IMG/VR virus record: IMGVR_UViG_3300037487_002208
Coordinates: 1-21,447 of that record
Source of the DNA: a virus
Reading direction: 5' to 3' (one strand)
DNA length: 21,447 bases
The number at the start of each line of letters is the position of its first letter. Within the stretch, counting starts at the first letter, position 1. A model generated the notes under the pieces. It was not told the DNA's origin and did not search any database. It was given only the letters and a program-made list of their open reading frames with translations. Shown piece after piece: positions 6,595-13,368 of the stretch. Made by a program: the position numbers and the translations under genes.

Positions 6595-7017
6595 ATGGAA
6601 TTCGCAGTTGAAGCAAATGGTAAAAGTCAGAAGTTTTTGACCGCAATCATGCCTTCCATGATCAAGCAGTTGAAGCTGGAGAACAGCCAGCGGGCAGTTT
6701 TGGTCAAGGTCACCAGCGACATTGATCCTGGTTTCTACGGCGCCACGCTTCACATTGAAGTTGCCGATTGTTATCTGGTGCTGTTGAAAAAGCCGAAGAG
6801 AATGACAGCACACGCCTTGATTGAAATGTCCACTACGCTCGCACACGAAATGGTTCATGTGCGTCAACTGGCTAAGGGTCAGATGAAGTTTTTGAAGAAT
6901 CAAGCACGGATCTGGATGGGCAAACGCTACAGCGCCAAGGTCCCGTATCTTGATCAGCCGTGGGAACTGCAGGCACTCGGTCTGCAAGAGATTATCGTCC
7001 GAAGGGCAATTGAATGA
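6595..7017 (+). CDS. SprT-like HExxH zinc metalloprotease
   Basis: The protein has 140 residues. The zinc site is H84-E-M-V-H88 within T-T-L-A-H-E-M-V-H-V-R-Q, followed by the hydrophilic helix typical of SprT/gluzincin-like small proteases. A likely third ligand is E104 in D-Q-P-W-E-L-Q-A. The protein is much shorter than chromosomal SprT and is a minimal catalytic domain, as found in other phages and prophages. It is probably cytoplasmic, since no signal peptide is seen. The start is set by CAGGA 8 nt upstream and the promoter at 6544. The stop overlaps the next gene by ATGA. Substrate is unknown; processing of host or phage proteins early in infection is inference. Confidence 0.75.
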   Translation: MEFAVEANGKSQKFLTAIMPSMIKQLKLENSQRAVLVKVTSDIDPGFYGATLHIEVADCYLVLLKKPKRMTAHALIEMSTTLAHEMVHVRQLAKGQMKFLKNQARIWMGKRYSAKVPYLDQPWELQALGLQEIIVRRAIE

Positions 7018-7163
7018 CCGACGAGAAAATTATCGAGATTCGCAAATCGGTAAAGTCGGTTGATGTGACCAAACCCTGGTCTGATACACTGGCATTCGCC
7101 AAAGCAATCATCGAAGAATACAAGAAAGAACAAAATGGCGAAGCCAGTAGTTTACCGAAATAG
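7014..7163 (+). CDS. Hypothetical 49-aa protein, coupled to the protease gene
   Basis: The ATG overlaps the protease stop codon (ATGA), so it is likely translated by coupling. The sequence begins MTDEKIIEIR and is charged and helical, with a central DVTKPWSDTLAFAKAII. It ends 17 nt before the stop of the opposing HNH endonuclease gene, so it may have been trimmed by that insertion. I do not recognise it. Confidence 0.65.
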   Translation: MTDEKIIEIRKSVKSVDVTKPWSDTLAFAKAIIEEYKKEQNGEASSLPK

Positions 7164-7180
7164 CATCCTTGCTAAAGGGA

Positions 7181-7891
7181 TCACTTTTTCTTGCAGTTAA
7201 CCCCGTGGTTTTTAGTGAAATTGCCTTTACCTTTGCCTTGTTTACCGCAATACTGACATGCCCATTCAACTTGAGATGGGCTGTTCTTTCCTAAAAAATT
7301 ATGCGACCCATCATGAATCCTTTTAGAATTCATTGTTGATCCGAGGAAATGATGAGTGCCATTCTTTACTCGATTCAAATTTATATCACGCTGAAATTCT
7401 GAATCAAGAAAATGATGCGTTCCGTTTTCTACCCGGTTACTTGACACACTGGTTCCATCGTCCTTCTTCATCAAGTGATGCGTTCCATTTTTTACTTTTT
7501 CCAATTGTATTTGTAATACCTTTGATTGAAATTCTGAATTTAGAAAATGATGAGTACCGTTGGTCAACCTTTGTTTAGCACTTACCCTCGCGACCTCACC
7601 TCCTAATAAATTATGAGTTCCATTTTGGATTCTTTTGGTGTTTTCTAACTGCATCAATCTTGACTTTTCCTCTGGGAGGATCAATATCCTATTTGCTAGT
7701 AAAACACATGCTCCCCAATCACCTTGTTGATAATGTATATCATAGTGATCTTGGACAGACAATGCGCGGAGATTTTCTGGTGAGTTATTGGAGTGTTTGC
7801 CGTCGAGGTGATGGATGTCGTATGTTCGTCCATCATTATCTTTTGGTATTGGACCGAAATGGTCTTCGTAAATTTTACGATAAATATTCAT
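7181..7891 (-). CDS. HNH homing endonuclease with NGTHHFL repeats and C-terminal zinc finger
   Basis: I place the start at 7891 (236 aa, MNIYRKIYED), not further upstream, because the shared cassette leader ends in CAGC-ATG there. The HNH core is D-I-H27-H28-L-D-G-x-H-S-N-N-x-P-E-N40-L with H49 and H53 in Q-D-H-Y-D-I-H-Y, a nicking or cutting beta-beta-alpha-metal site. The middle holds six copies of a N-G-T/S-H-[NH]-[FL]-L motif spaced by 15-35 residues, probably DNA-contacting modules of the NUMOD type. The C-terminus has C212-x2-C215 and H229-x3-C233, a likely zinc finger. The gene runs against all its neighbours and sits in a self-contained cassette with a late promoter, between the protease operon and the phosphoesterase promoter. 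It would cut cognate phage DNA lacking the cassette. Confidence 0.9.
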   Translation of the reverse strand: MNIYRKIYEDHFGPIPKDNDGRTYDIHHLDGKHSNNSPENLRALSVQDHYDIHYQQGDWGACVLLANRILILPEEKSRLMQLENTKRIQNGTHNLLGGEVARVSAKQRLTNGTHHFLNSEFQSKVLQIQLEKVKNGTHHLMKKDDGTSVSSNRVENGTHHFLDSEFQRDINLNRVKNGTHHFLGSTMNSKRIHDGSHNFLGKNSPSQVEWACQYCGKQGKGKGNFTKNHGVNCKKK

Positions 7892-7958
7892 GCTGATGCC
7901 CTTTCCGGCGTTAGAGAGGGTGGGAAGTCCAATTCCGCGACTCTCACTTTTATTTAGT
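7892..7958 (-). promoter_or_regulatory. Endonuclease cassette leader, copy 1: late promoter plus 5' hairpin
   Basis: On the - strand the late box ACTAAATA (7958-7951) is followed by AAAGTGAGAGTCGCGG, a loop, CCACCCTCTCTAA, and a purine-rich segment ending ATCAGC-ATG. GAGAG pairs with CTCTC and an inner GGAA pairs with TTCC. With +1 about 6 nt after the box, the hairpin is at the extreme 5' end of the mRNA. Matching copies are at 10801-10867, 17037-17119 and 21376-21440. Confidence 0.85.
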
Positions 7959-7963
7959 CCGAT

Positions 7964-7992
7964 TTGACAATAAATGGATTTTCTGTTATAAT
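7964..7992 (+). promoter_or_regulatory. Early sigma70-type promoter (TTGACA, 17 nt, TATAAT)
   Basis: The spacer ATAAATGGATTTTCTGT is the 'GG' subtype. It starts 5 nt from the divergent late box of the HNH cassette. The next ATG is 6 nt beyond the -10, so the mRNA is predicted to be leaderless. Confidence 0.9.
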
Positions 7993-7998
7993 CATAGT

Positions 7999-8544
7999 AT
8001 GAATCAAAAAATCTTTGTATGTGCCGATACACATTTCGGACATGGTAATATCATGAAGTTCTGCCCGAACACCCGACAATTCCGTGACGTTCACCACATG
8101 AACGCCATGATGATCAAAGAGTGGAACGAGACCGTTGGTCCCGACGACTTGGTCTATCACTTGGGTGACTTCGCCTTCTTGAAGCCAGAGTCTGCAATCG
8201 CCACGGCGCGTATGTTGCACGGACGCAAGATTTTGATCGAGGGAAACCACGACGACAAGTTGTTGCGTGAGCCGGGCTTCCGCGCATGTTTTGAAGAAGT
8301 TCATAAGTATCACGAAATCGTGGTTGACGGCAATCATGTGGTGATGTTTCACTACCCGATCGCTGAGTGGAACAAGTGCCATCGTGGCTCTGTTCAATTG
8401 CACGGGCATGTTCACGGCAAGGATGTCGGCATGAGCAAGTTCCGAGTGCGTGACGCCTCAATGGATTCGCGTGGAACGGTTGTGACCGAAATGTCCACTA
8501 TCGTGCGTGACGCTCTGCGTGGCGAAATCTTTCAACATCACTAA
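7999..8544 (+). CDS. Calcineurin-like metallophosphoesterase
   Basis: The protein has 181 residues. All the two-metal motifs are present in order: D9-T-H11 in CADTHFGH, GD in YHLGDFAF, GNHD in LIEGNHDD, H in FHYP, and the GHxH motif in LHGHVHGK. This matches the compact single-domain phosphoesterase family common in phages, which hydrolyses phosphomono- or diesters; the real substrate (nucleotide, RNA end or protein phosphate) cannot be told. The length is normal for the family. There is no Shine-Dalgarno sequence and the promoter -10 is 6 nt before ATG, so translation is probably leaderless. It is first in an early operon followed by five or six small overlapping genes. Confidence 0.9.
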   Translation: MNQKIFVCADTHFGHGNIMKFCPNTRQFRDVHHMNAMMIKEWNETVGPDDLVYHLGDFAFLKPESAIATARMLHGRKILIEGNHDDKLLREPGFRACFEEVHKYHEIVVDGNHVVMFHYPIAEWNKCHRGSVQLHGHVHGKDVGMSKFRVRDASMDSRGTVVTEMSTIVRDALRGEIFQHH

Positions 8545-8551
8545 GGTCTGT

Positions 8552-8839
8552 ATGAAAATCACTTCTGCTGATTGTCGTATTGCCATTGATCAATATTGGC
8601 CGGACTTCAAGCATGCCTATGCTGACCTAAGAAAACAGCAATGGAAGCGAGACATCAAGGTCAAAAATGATCAGGGGCAATGGATCCGTTACTTCAATGC
8701 TTTCGAGGATCAGACCCCGACATATGGCTATGTTGAAACTTGGTTAGCCGTGATTGAAACTGAAAGTGGTTTAGTGGTGCGTCATCTGAATGATGATGAT
8801 CGCGCTTTCCTTCATACAAAATACCCGTGGATAAAATGA
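8552..8839 (+). CDS. Hypothetical 95-aa protein
   Basis: I start it at ATG 8552 (MKITSADCRI), 7 nt after the phosphoesterase stop, with AAGG just upstream; an upstream in-frame start would overlap the phosphoesterase by 38 nt. The protein is acidic-basic mixed, Trp-rich (YWPDF, QQWKRD, GQWIRYF, TWLAVIE) and has no signal peptide. Its 3' end overlaps the next gene by ATGA. I do not recognise the family. Confidence 0.75.
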   Translation: MKITSADCRIAIDQYWPDFKHAYADLRKQQWKRDIKVKNDQGQWIRYFNAFEDQTPTYGYVETWLAVIETESGLVVRHLNDDDRAFLHTKYPWIK

Positions 8840-9123
8840 AGATTCAAGTATTCAAGCGTACCCAAGATGATTGGTACGGCAGTTACAAACTCGCGGAGTC
8901 CTTCACCGGGGACATGCTCGTTAAAGTCTCCTTCACACAAACTGGCCCCGATCCGGAACTAGGACTTGGTAAATGGCGAGTGTGTGTCTGGGGCAATGAC
9001 GACTGCGGCATGGAACGCGACTTTGATCTTGAAGGTGACGCTCTCCATCTTTTCTATCACATCCTCAGCTGGACTTATGTGAATAAGGATCAACTGAAAA
9101 ACGCAGGGTTTGTATACGCATGA
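8836..9123 (+). CDS. Hypothetical 95-aa protein
   Basis: It begins MKIQVFKRTQ at the ATG that overlaps the previous stop (ATGA). It contains W-R-V-C-V-W-G-N-D-D-C-G-M-E-R-D-F, reminiscent of small beta-sheet proteins, with two Cys that could bind metal. I recall similar short phage proteins, but no function is known to me. It overlaps the following gene by ATGA as well, so the series is translationally coupled. Confidence 0.75.
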   Translation: MKIQVFKRTQDDWYGSYKLAESFTGDMLVKVSFTQTGPDPELGLGKWRVCVWGNDDCGMERDFDLEGDALHLFYHILSWTYVNKDQLKNAGFVYA

Positions 9124-9350
9124 AAACATACGAGGAAGCCGTTAGTATTGTCGCTGAGGTTCGCCTCAGTGGCGATGTCACTGACTTTAGTAGCGCGTTC
9201 AATTGGACTGGTGCAATGCTCCTTGCCAAGATTTACGAAAAAGGTCAGCACGAGGTTGCCAACGATTGTTACGACCTCTACATGAAGCGCCGAGCGGAAA
9301 AAGAAAAAGCAATCAAATCGGCCCGTGCTGAGGCACACCTGGAAAAATGA
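9120..9350 (+). CDS. Hypothetical 76-aa protein
   Basis: It begins MKTYEEAVSI and is a predicted helical protein with a strongly charged C-terminal helix (MKRRAEKEKAIKSARAEAHLEK), possibly a coiled coil or nucleic-acid contact. Both ends overlap neighbours by ATGA. Family not recognised. Confidence 0.75.
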   Translation: MKTYEEAVSIVAEVRLSGDVTDFSSAFNWTGAMLLAKIYEKGQHEVANDCYDLYMKRRAEKEKAIKSARAEAHLEK

Positions 9351-9544
9351 AGATCAAGTTCAAGAGAGTTGACGACCCGATCTGGTTTAAAGTAGTTGAT
9401 GCCTGCCCGGATGAATTGATGGTGACAGAATTTATTGAAAAACTCGGCGGCAAAGTATTGTCAGATGGTCCCTTTGAATATGTCATTAATGGGATTGAAT
9501 TCCCCTCAGAGGCCGCTTACACCTGGTTCCTGTTGAAAATTTGA
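9347..9544 (+). CDS. Hypothetical 65-aa protein
   Basis: It begins MKIKFKRVDD at an ATGA overlap. It has an alternating strand-helix pattern (DELMVTEFIEKLGGKV, PFEYVINGIEF) and no signal peptide. Its TGA stop lies inside the TTGACA -35 box of the next early promoter. Family not recognised. Confidence 0.75.
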   Translation: MKIKFKRVDDPIWFKVVDACPDELMVTEFIEKLGGKVLSDGPFEYVINGIEFPSEAAYTWFLLKI

Positions 9545-9569
9545 CAATAAACCCAAATTCTGCTATAAT
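9541..9569 (+). promoter_or_regulatory. Early sigma70-type promoter (TTGACA, 17 nt, TATAAT)
   Basis: The spacer ATAAACCCAAATTCTGC is the 'CCC' subtype. The -35 contains the stop codon of the upstream gene. A TAGGAG ribosome site follows. Confidence 0.9.
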
Positions 9570-9589
9570 ACACGCTTACTAGGAGTTTT

Positions 9590-9826
9590 ATGAGATTTGA
9601 AGTCAAAGTGTGCGACAGCATCCACAATGTAATGTTCATTGCCCAGGTCGATGACATATACGTGTCGGCTTTCTCTCCTCTGGTCAAGTCCTTTACAAGT
9701 TCTATCAAGAGGGTTCACCCGGGCGAAGGCAACTGCGGTGATCAGAACGAATACGAAGCGACTTACTCGGGAATCTGTATCAAGTACCCGGACTTTGTCA
9801 AACTGATGAACAACATAGATATCTGA
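9590..9826 (+). CDS. Hypothetical 78-aa protein
   Basis: The start is supported by TAGGAG 6-8 nt upstream and a consensus promoter. The sequence begins MRFEVKVCDS and ends KLMNNIDI; it is a mixed alpha/beta small protein with three Cys and no signal peptide. The next gene follows after a single base, so the two form an operon. Family not recognised. Confidence 0.75.
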   Translation: MRFEVKVCDSIHNVMFIAQVDDIYVSAFSPLVKSFTSSIKRVHPGEGNCGDQNEYEATYSGICIKYPDFVKLMNNIDI

Positions 9827-9827
9827 A

Positions 9828-10073
9828 ATGTACAAATACACTCCGGAGCCAAAGCTGTTGAAAACACTACAGCTTGCCAAGGCTAAGCGATATTGGAAGG
9901 GCGACAGTCCAACTTGGACGCTGGCATCAAGTTATTTCAGCGACTACACCGATATCTGTAACTTTCTCCGAAGTTGGGAAAATGTAGTCTTTTACAGCCC
10001 AACTCGTCGTCAGGAAATACCTGTGGTGAGTTCTATGTTCCCAGTTAGTTTTTTTCAGGAAGAAAAAGTTTGA
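9828..10073 (+). CDS. Hypothetical 81-aa protein
   Basis: It begins MYKYTPEPKL one base after the previous stop and is Tyr/Trp rich (RYWKGDSPTWTLASSYFSDYTD), with no recognisable domain or signal peptide. Its stop overlaps the TTG start of a gene stump (10070-10144) that has a good AGGAAG ribosome site inside this gene's 3' end. Family not recognised. Confidence 0.7.
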   Translation: MYKYTPEPKLLKTLQLAKAKRYWKGDSPTWTLASSYFSDYTDICNFLRSWENVVFYSPTRRQEIPVVSSMFPVSFFQEEKV

Positions 10074-10144
10074 AGCAAGAATTACAAAAGTTCGTACAAG
10101 AAAACCCGAAGTTGGTGACGATGCGTGAAACGTCTCCGGGCTAG
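10070..10144 (+). pseudogene. 5' stump of a gene, possibly an RNA ligase, cut off by the GIY-YIG cassette
   Basis: After an AGGAAG ribosome site, a TTG start opens a frame of 24 codons reading (M)KQELQKFVQENPKLVTMR followed by ETSPG and TAG. The QENPKLVTMRETS-P-G pattern resembles the N-terminus of phage RNA-ligase-family proteins as I remember them (they continue PGLxVLKYxRKVFY). Here the frame runs straight into the 3' end of the opposing GIY-YIG gene and the remaining coding sequence does not reappear before 10928. This looks like insertion plus deletion. Alternatively it is a real 24-residue peptide; I think that less likely. Confidence 0.45.
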
Positions 10145-10800
10145 AAGTAACATTTAAGTTCAGGAAGCCATCGTGACGCCTGATTCTTGGCAAGTTCTTT
10201 GTGGTCGGATATCCTACATAAAAACGGAACTGAATTAAATAATTTGGGTCTGCCTATCGCAGACTCACTCCGTTTTTTTCGCGTTTCTGCGGTATCCTGT
10301 TTGCCTAAATGTTTTATACGATTTGCCTCATTTGATTCAGGTGAATGAGTCCTCCCTGTCATACTAAATTTAGCACGATGTTCCTTTGTCATCGGTGGCC
10401 GATTAGGAGCGTATGGCGCAGGTACACCTTTGCGATGGGCAGTTCTTTTTCGTATATGTTCTTTTGTTTGTGATTTACCGTACGCAAAACCTCGTCTAGC
10501 ATATGCTTCATTGATATACATGTCATTTACGGATGCTTTAACATGTACTTGTAAATAGTACTCTCGTTCCACTGCTTCTTTTCTGGTCTGATGTGTAGTT
10601 AGTATCACTGTTTTGAACTGATCAGGATTGTTGGTTAATTCAGATTTCCAAATTGATTTATATTTTCTTGATGATACGGACCCGTGATAACCGGTTTGAA
10701 TTTTCGTAACTGATGTTGACCCTAGATAAAACATGGGTAGTTTGTTACCACGATAGATAGTTAAATAGACGCAGTAGGGGAAACTGTTATAAATAGTCAT
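10141..10800 (-). CDS. GIY-YIG homing endonuclease with NUMOD3-like repeats
   Basis: The protein has 219 residues and starts MTIYNSFPYC. The GIY-YIG domain occupies about residues 8-95: Y-C-V-Y12 (GIY variant), F-Y-L-G-S-T near 24-29 (YIG variant), and a catalytic Glu in A-V-E-R-E-Y-Y (78-80). Downstream are NUMOD3-like basic helices with K-E-H-[IR]-x-K and S-P-E-x-x-E patterns that bind DNA. The start is fixed by the cassette leader (TGGAG then CAGC-ATG). The gene opposes its neighbours, sits 5 nt from the next early promoter through its own late box, and appears to have replaced most of an older gene at its 3' end. It probably acts as a free-standing mobile element. Confidence 0.9.
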   Translation of the reverse strand: MTIYNSFPYCVYLTIYRGNKLPMFYLGSTSVTKIQTGYHGSVSSRKYKSIWKSELTNNPDQFKTVILTTHQTRKEAVEREYYLQVHVKASVNDMYINEAYARRGFAYGKSQTKEHIRKRTAHRKGVPAPYAPNRPPMTKEHRAKFSMTGRTHSPESNEANRIKHLGKQDTAETRKKRSESAIGRPKLFNSVPFLCRISDHKELAKNQASRWLPELKCYF

Positions 10801-10867
10801 GCTGACGCTCCAGTAAAGTGTTAGAGAGGGCGGAATTCGTAGTTCGTGGCTCTCACTTCTATTTATC
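10801..10867 (-). promoter_or_regulatory. Endonuclease cassette leader, copy 2: late promoter plus 5' hairpin
   Basis: On the - strand GATAAATA (10867-10860) is followed by GAAGTGAGAGCC, a loop, GCCCTCTCTAACAC, TGGAG and GTCAGC-ATG. GAGAG pairs with CTCTC, and GAA with TTC inside. It is nearly identical in layout to copies 1 and 4, with different loop sequence. Confidence 0.85.
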
Positions 10868-10872
10868 CCATG

Positions 10873-10901
10873 TTGACAATAAATGGTTTTTCTGTTACAA
10901 T
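10873..10901 (+). promoter_or_regulatory. Early sigma70-type promoter (TTGACA, 17 nt, TACAAT)
   Basis: The spacer ATAAATGGTTTTTCTGT is the 'GG' subtype. It begins 5 nt from the divergent late box of the GIY-YIG cassette, the same distance as at 7964. Confidence 0.85.
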
Positions 10902-10927
10902 AATATTGTCTAAACTATGGAAAAGCA

Positions 10928-11368
10928 ATGATACCAGCAGAAAACAAAGAGGAAGTTATTTCCTCGGGCATCTCCTTCCTGAGGTCGATCACTCTGGCTT
11001 ACGGGTCAGATACTGGCATGGAACTCTGGGACACGATCTCCTCGACTCTTGATCCTGATATCAAGGGACAAATCTTCTTCTCCATGCTCACTGGAGAGTC
11101 CGGCAGTCGCATCACCATTCGGGACTACGACCATGCCTCACATGGCGGTAACAAAGTCGCCATCATCAAAGCAATCCGAGAAGTCACCGGGTTAGGTCTG
11201 AAGGACGCAAAAGATCAGGCTGACATTCTGATGGGTAATTCCAATAATGGTTACACCACCAACTCTTATGTTGGCTTCGGTCCCAAGGCTATCACAATTG
11301 ATATCGCACACAACATGAATCGGAATGTCTGCGTAACTATTTTACGAAACGCCGGGTGTGTGATATGA
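10928..11368 (+). CDS. 146-aa protein with ribosomal L7/L12 C-terminal-like segment
   Basis: The segment N-K-V-A-I-I-K-A-I-R-E-V-T-G-L-G-L-K-D-A-K (residues 75-95) closely matches the signature of the bL12 C-terminal domain, the part that recruits translation factors. The N-terminal ~70 residues are unlike bL12, and the end (ITIDIAHNMNRNVCVTILRNAGCVI) may form the last strands. bL12-type genes are documented in some phages, so capture is plausible, but only one domain is seen. An ATG at 10917 opens a four-codon frame (MEKQ, TGA overlapping this ATG), which could be a leader peptide. The ribosome site is weak (GGA). The gene is followed by a late promoter for the adhesin-like gene. Confidence 0.7.
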   Translation: MIPAENKEEVISSGISFLRSITLAYGSDTGMELWDTISSTLDPDIKGQIFFSMLTGESGSRITIRDYDHASHGGNKVAIIKAIREVTGLGLKDAKDQADILMGNSNNGYTTNSYVGFGPKAITIDIAHNMNRNVCVTILRNAGCVI

Positions 11369-11374
11369 TAAATA
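11367..11374 (+). promoter_or_regulatory. Late-type promoter box GATAAATA
   Basis: The box overlaps the TGA stop of the upstream gene and ends 4 nt before the ATG at 11379, so the transcript would start at the ATG. Confidence 0.65.
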
Positions 11375-11378
11375 CACG

Positions 11379-12677
11379 ATGGCACTCTCAATAGGATCAG
11401 GAATTTCAATCGGCGCCGGACTTGATATCGGATCAGACCTACCAACTCAAATTGGGCAATTTATTTACGGTGGATATTACGCCGGTCAAATTAGTGTTGA
11501 CCAAACTGGAGTTGCCACACACTATCTTATCTTGGCGCCAAAGGCAAACGAGGTCCTGGCGCTGGCGTGGAGTTCTGAATTGGTGCAAACCAATATAAAC
11601 GATTACATTGCTGGTCCGACGAATACCGCTGCTCTTGTGGTGCTCGGATCAGGATATGCCGCAGCCACCTACTGCGGAGTCACTGCGAATGCCTCTGGAG
11701 GTATCAATGGGTACACCGATTGGTATTTGCCTGCCAAGTGTGAATTAGAAGTGATCTACTATAACCTGAAGCCGGGCATTGGAAGCAACAACACGCTCTA
11801 CGGCGATAACCCATACGCGGTTTTACCTGAACCATTCAACACCGTTTATACTTCTGGTTCTCCGGCTCAAACAGTATCTAAAGTATTTCAATCCGGACAG
11901 TTTCAGGAACTCGATGCTGGCAATTATTGGTCAAGTAGTGAAACACCTGACGCCACTTTTCAGGCGGGGAATGCATGGTTTCAAGTAATGGCCGACGGCT
12001 CACAATATTTCGGTGATAAAACAGCAACTTGGCTTTACACCAGACCGGTTCGTCGCATCCCTGTTGTCCCTACAGTTATTGGTCAGCCATTCGGAGGCGG
12101 CTTCTATGCCGGTAAGATCGCGGTTGGTGGCGGTGGAGTTGCCACCCACTACTTGGTTATTGCTGACAAAACTCTTGGTGAGTCATCCGGTCTACAGTGG
12201 GGCCCTGCTTTTGTGACTACTGGAATAACATCTGTGATCGATGGCCCGACTAATTCATCTTCACTGGCTGCGTTGGGGGCTACATATGCTGCGGCGACAT
12301 TCTGTGAAGGACTAACTATCAACGGGTATACTGATTGGTATCTGCCGGCAAAGAATGAGTTAGAAGTGATCTACTATAACTTGAAATTCGGAGCACAACT
12401 AAATTACACTGGCGCCGGTTCCAATGCTAACGCAGTTGCTCCGGAACCGATCAGCACTAACTATAGCGCCACCTCACCTCAACAAACTGCTGCGGTCGCG
12501 TTCAGAACCGGCGGAAGTCAAGCACTTACATATCCTGATAACTATTGGTCTTCTACCGAAAATAGTTTTTTTCTGGCTGCTTCTCTGGTATCTCCTGATG
12601 GCCAGTTTGGCGGCTTCTTCAAGACCGGCACAACAGGTTACCGTACTCGCGCAATCCGCCGAGTTCCTATCGTCTAA
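11379..12677 (+). CDS. Adhesin or fibre-like protein with two DUF1566 (Lcl C-terminal) domains
   Basis: The protein has 432 residues with two tandem copies of about 200 residues, at roughly 22-225 and 232-430. Each holds G-Y-Y/F-A-G-x-I, H-Y-L-[IV], G-P-T-N, A-A-T-[YF]-C, G-Y-T-D-W-Y-L-P-A-K-x-E-L-E-V-I-Y-Y-N-L, N-Y-W-S-S-[ST]-E and R-x-[VI]-R-R-[IV]-P. These are hallmarks of DUF1566, found at the C-terminus of collagen-like adhesins and in phage tail or capsid decoration proteins. The N-terminus is a short Gly/Ser-rich stretch without a clear signal peptide. The late promoter 4 nt upstream fits a virion gene and predicts a leaderless mRNA. Receptor binding or decoration is inference. Confidence 0.85.
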   Translation: MALSIGSGISIGAGLDIGSDLPTQIGQFIYGGYYAGQISVDQTGVATHYLILAPKANEVLALAWSSELVQTNINDYIAGPTNTAALVVLGSGYAAATYCGVTANASGGINGYTDWYLPAKCELEVIYYNLKPGIGSNNTLYGDNPYAVLPEPFNTVYTSGSPAQTVSKVFQSGQFQELDAGNYWSSSETPDATFQAGNAWFQVMADGSQYFGDKTATWLYTRPVRRIPVVPTVIGQPFGGGFYAGKIAVGGGGVATHYLVIADKTLGESSGLQWGPAFVTTGITSVIDGPTNSSSLAALGATYAAATFCEGLTINGYTDWYLPAKNELEVIYYNLKFGAQLNYTGAGSNANAVAPEPISTNYSATSPQQTAAVAFRTGGSQALTYPDNYWSSTENSFFLAASLVSPDGQFGGFFKTGTTGYRTRAIRRVPIV

Positions 12678-12772
12678 TGGACACTCCGCTCTCATCAAAA
12701 ATCTCACTCTTGCGGTGATTAAATTCGCAGACAAACGATACAGAACCCTTTTTATCCTGAAACACCCGTAAT

Positions 12773-12801
12773 TTGACAATAAATCCCAATTCTGCTATAA
12801 T
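12773..12801 (+). promoter_or_regulatory. Early sigma70-type promoter (TTGACA, 17 nt, TATAAT)
   Basis: The spacer ATAAATCCCAATTCTGC is the 'CCC' subtype, identical to that at 13045. The 95 nt between the adhesin stop and this promoter hold nothing I can identify. Confidence 0.9.
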
Positions 12802-12826
12802 ACATTCTGTATCAAAAAGGAACCTA

Positions 12827-13048
12827 ATGTTTGTTATCATCAATGTCGGCACTGATCGGATGTGTGAATTCAACTACCGTTATGGCCCGGCAAAATACAA
12901 GACTGAGCGCGGAGCTAAGGGTGCTTGTACCCGATTGAACAAGCAATATGGCGATACCAAACAGTGGGAAGTAGTAACTTTCACCGAAGCCCTGAATCGT
13001 CAGGCTGCCCGATCGGTCCGAGTGATGCGCGAAAACGCCCAAATTTGA
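12827..13048 (+). CDS. 73-aa protein, RGAKxACTRLNK family
   Basis: It starts MFVIINVGTD with AAGGA 7 nt upstream; an earlier in-frame TTG lies in the promoter and is rejected. The core T-E-R-G-A-K-G-A-C-T-R-L-N-K is shared with the gene at 13369 (A-R-G-A-K-I-A-C-T-R-L-N-K), so the two are paralogues. The stop TGA is inside the -35 of the next promoter. Small early phage protein, function unknown; the basic motif could contact nucleic acid. Confidence 0.75.
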   Translation: MFVIINVGTDRMCEFNYRYGPAKYKTERGAKGACTRLNKQYGDTKQWEVVTFTEALNRQAARSVRVMRENAQI

Positions 13049-13073
13049 CAATAAATCCCAATTCTGCTATAAT
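13045..13073 (+). promoter_or_regulatory. Early sigma70-type promoter (TTGACA, 17 nt, TATAAT)
   Basis: The spacer is identical to that of the promoter at 12773, 272 nt upstream. The -35 contains the stop codon of the upstream gene. Confidence 0.9.
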
Positions 13074-13099
13074 ACAGTCTGAATCAACAAAGAGTCACT

Positions 13100-13360
13100 A
13101 TGCGAAACGTTAAAGAAGCAAAGATTGAAATGCAGCAAGATCGTGAACGCGCCATGTATGGGTGTCTGATCGCTGACTTCAAGGAATCGCTTGAAGATTC
13201 ATTCACTTTCAAGGTTTCGGGCCCGGCTATGTGCGCCATGTCTCTTATGTCTGACGCGCAAGAAGAAATGGCTCACGGAATGGTGGAAAATGCCCGTCAG
13301 ACAATCAACCGCGCAAAGTGGGTCCTGTCTGAATACGTCATGGATACGTTGAAACTCTGA
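13100..13360 (+). CDS. Hypothetical 86-aa helical protein
   Basis: It begins MRNVKEAKIE; the ribosome site is weak (AAAGAG). It is Met-rich and helical (MCAMSLMSDAQEEMAHGMVENARQTINRAKWVLSEY), with two Cys and no signal peptide. It is followed 8 nt later by the paralogue gene at 13369, which has a GAGGA site, so they form a two-gene operon. Family not recognised. Confidence 0.75.
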   Translation: MRNVKEAKIEMQQDRERAMYGCLIADFKESLEDSFTFKVSGPAMCAMSLMSDAQEEMAHGMVENARQTINRAKWVLSEYVMDTLKL

Positions 13361-13368
13361 GGAACAAC

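Noticed and set aside
7333-7896. + strand ORFs across the HNH gene
   Set aside because: They are shadows of the - strand endonuclease, with low-complexity peptides and no ribosome sites.
12678-12772. A short GTG-started peptide between the adhesin gene and the next promoter
   Set aside because: Eighteen codons without ribosome site or promoter; no support beyond an open frame.
11779-12779. Long alternative-frame ORFs inside the DUF1566 gene
   Set aside because: The DUF1566 frame has two full domain copies; the others only reflect codon bias.
12773-12826. N-terminal extensions of the 73-aa gene and of the VWA gene (15007) from TTG codons
   Set aside because: The extensions are translations of the promoter sequence itself (both read M-T-I-N-P) and lie upstream of the ribosome sites.
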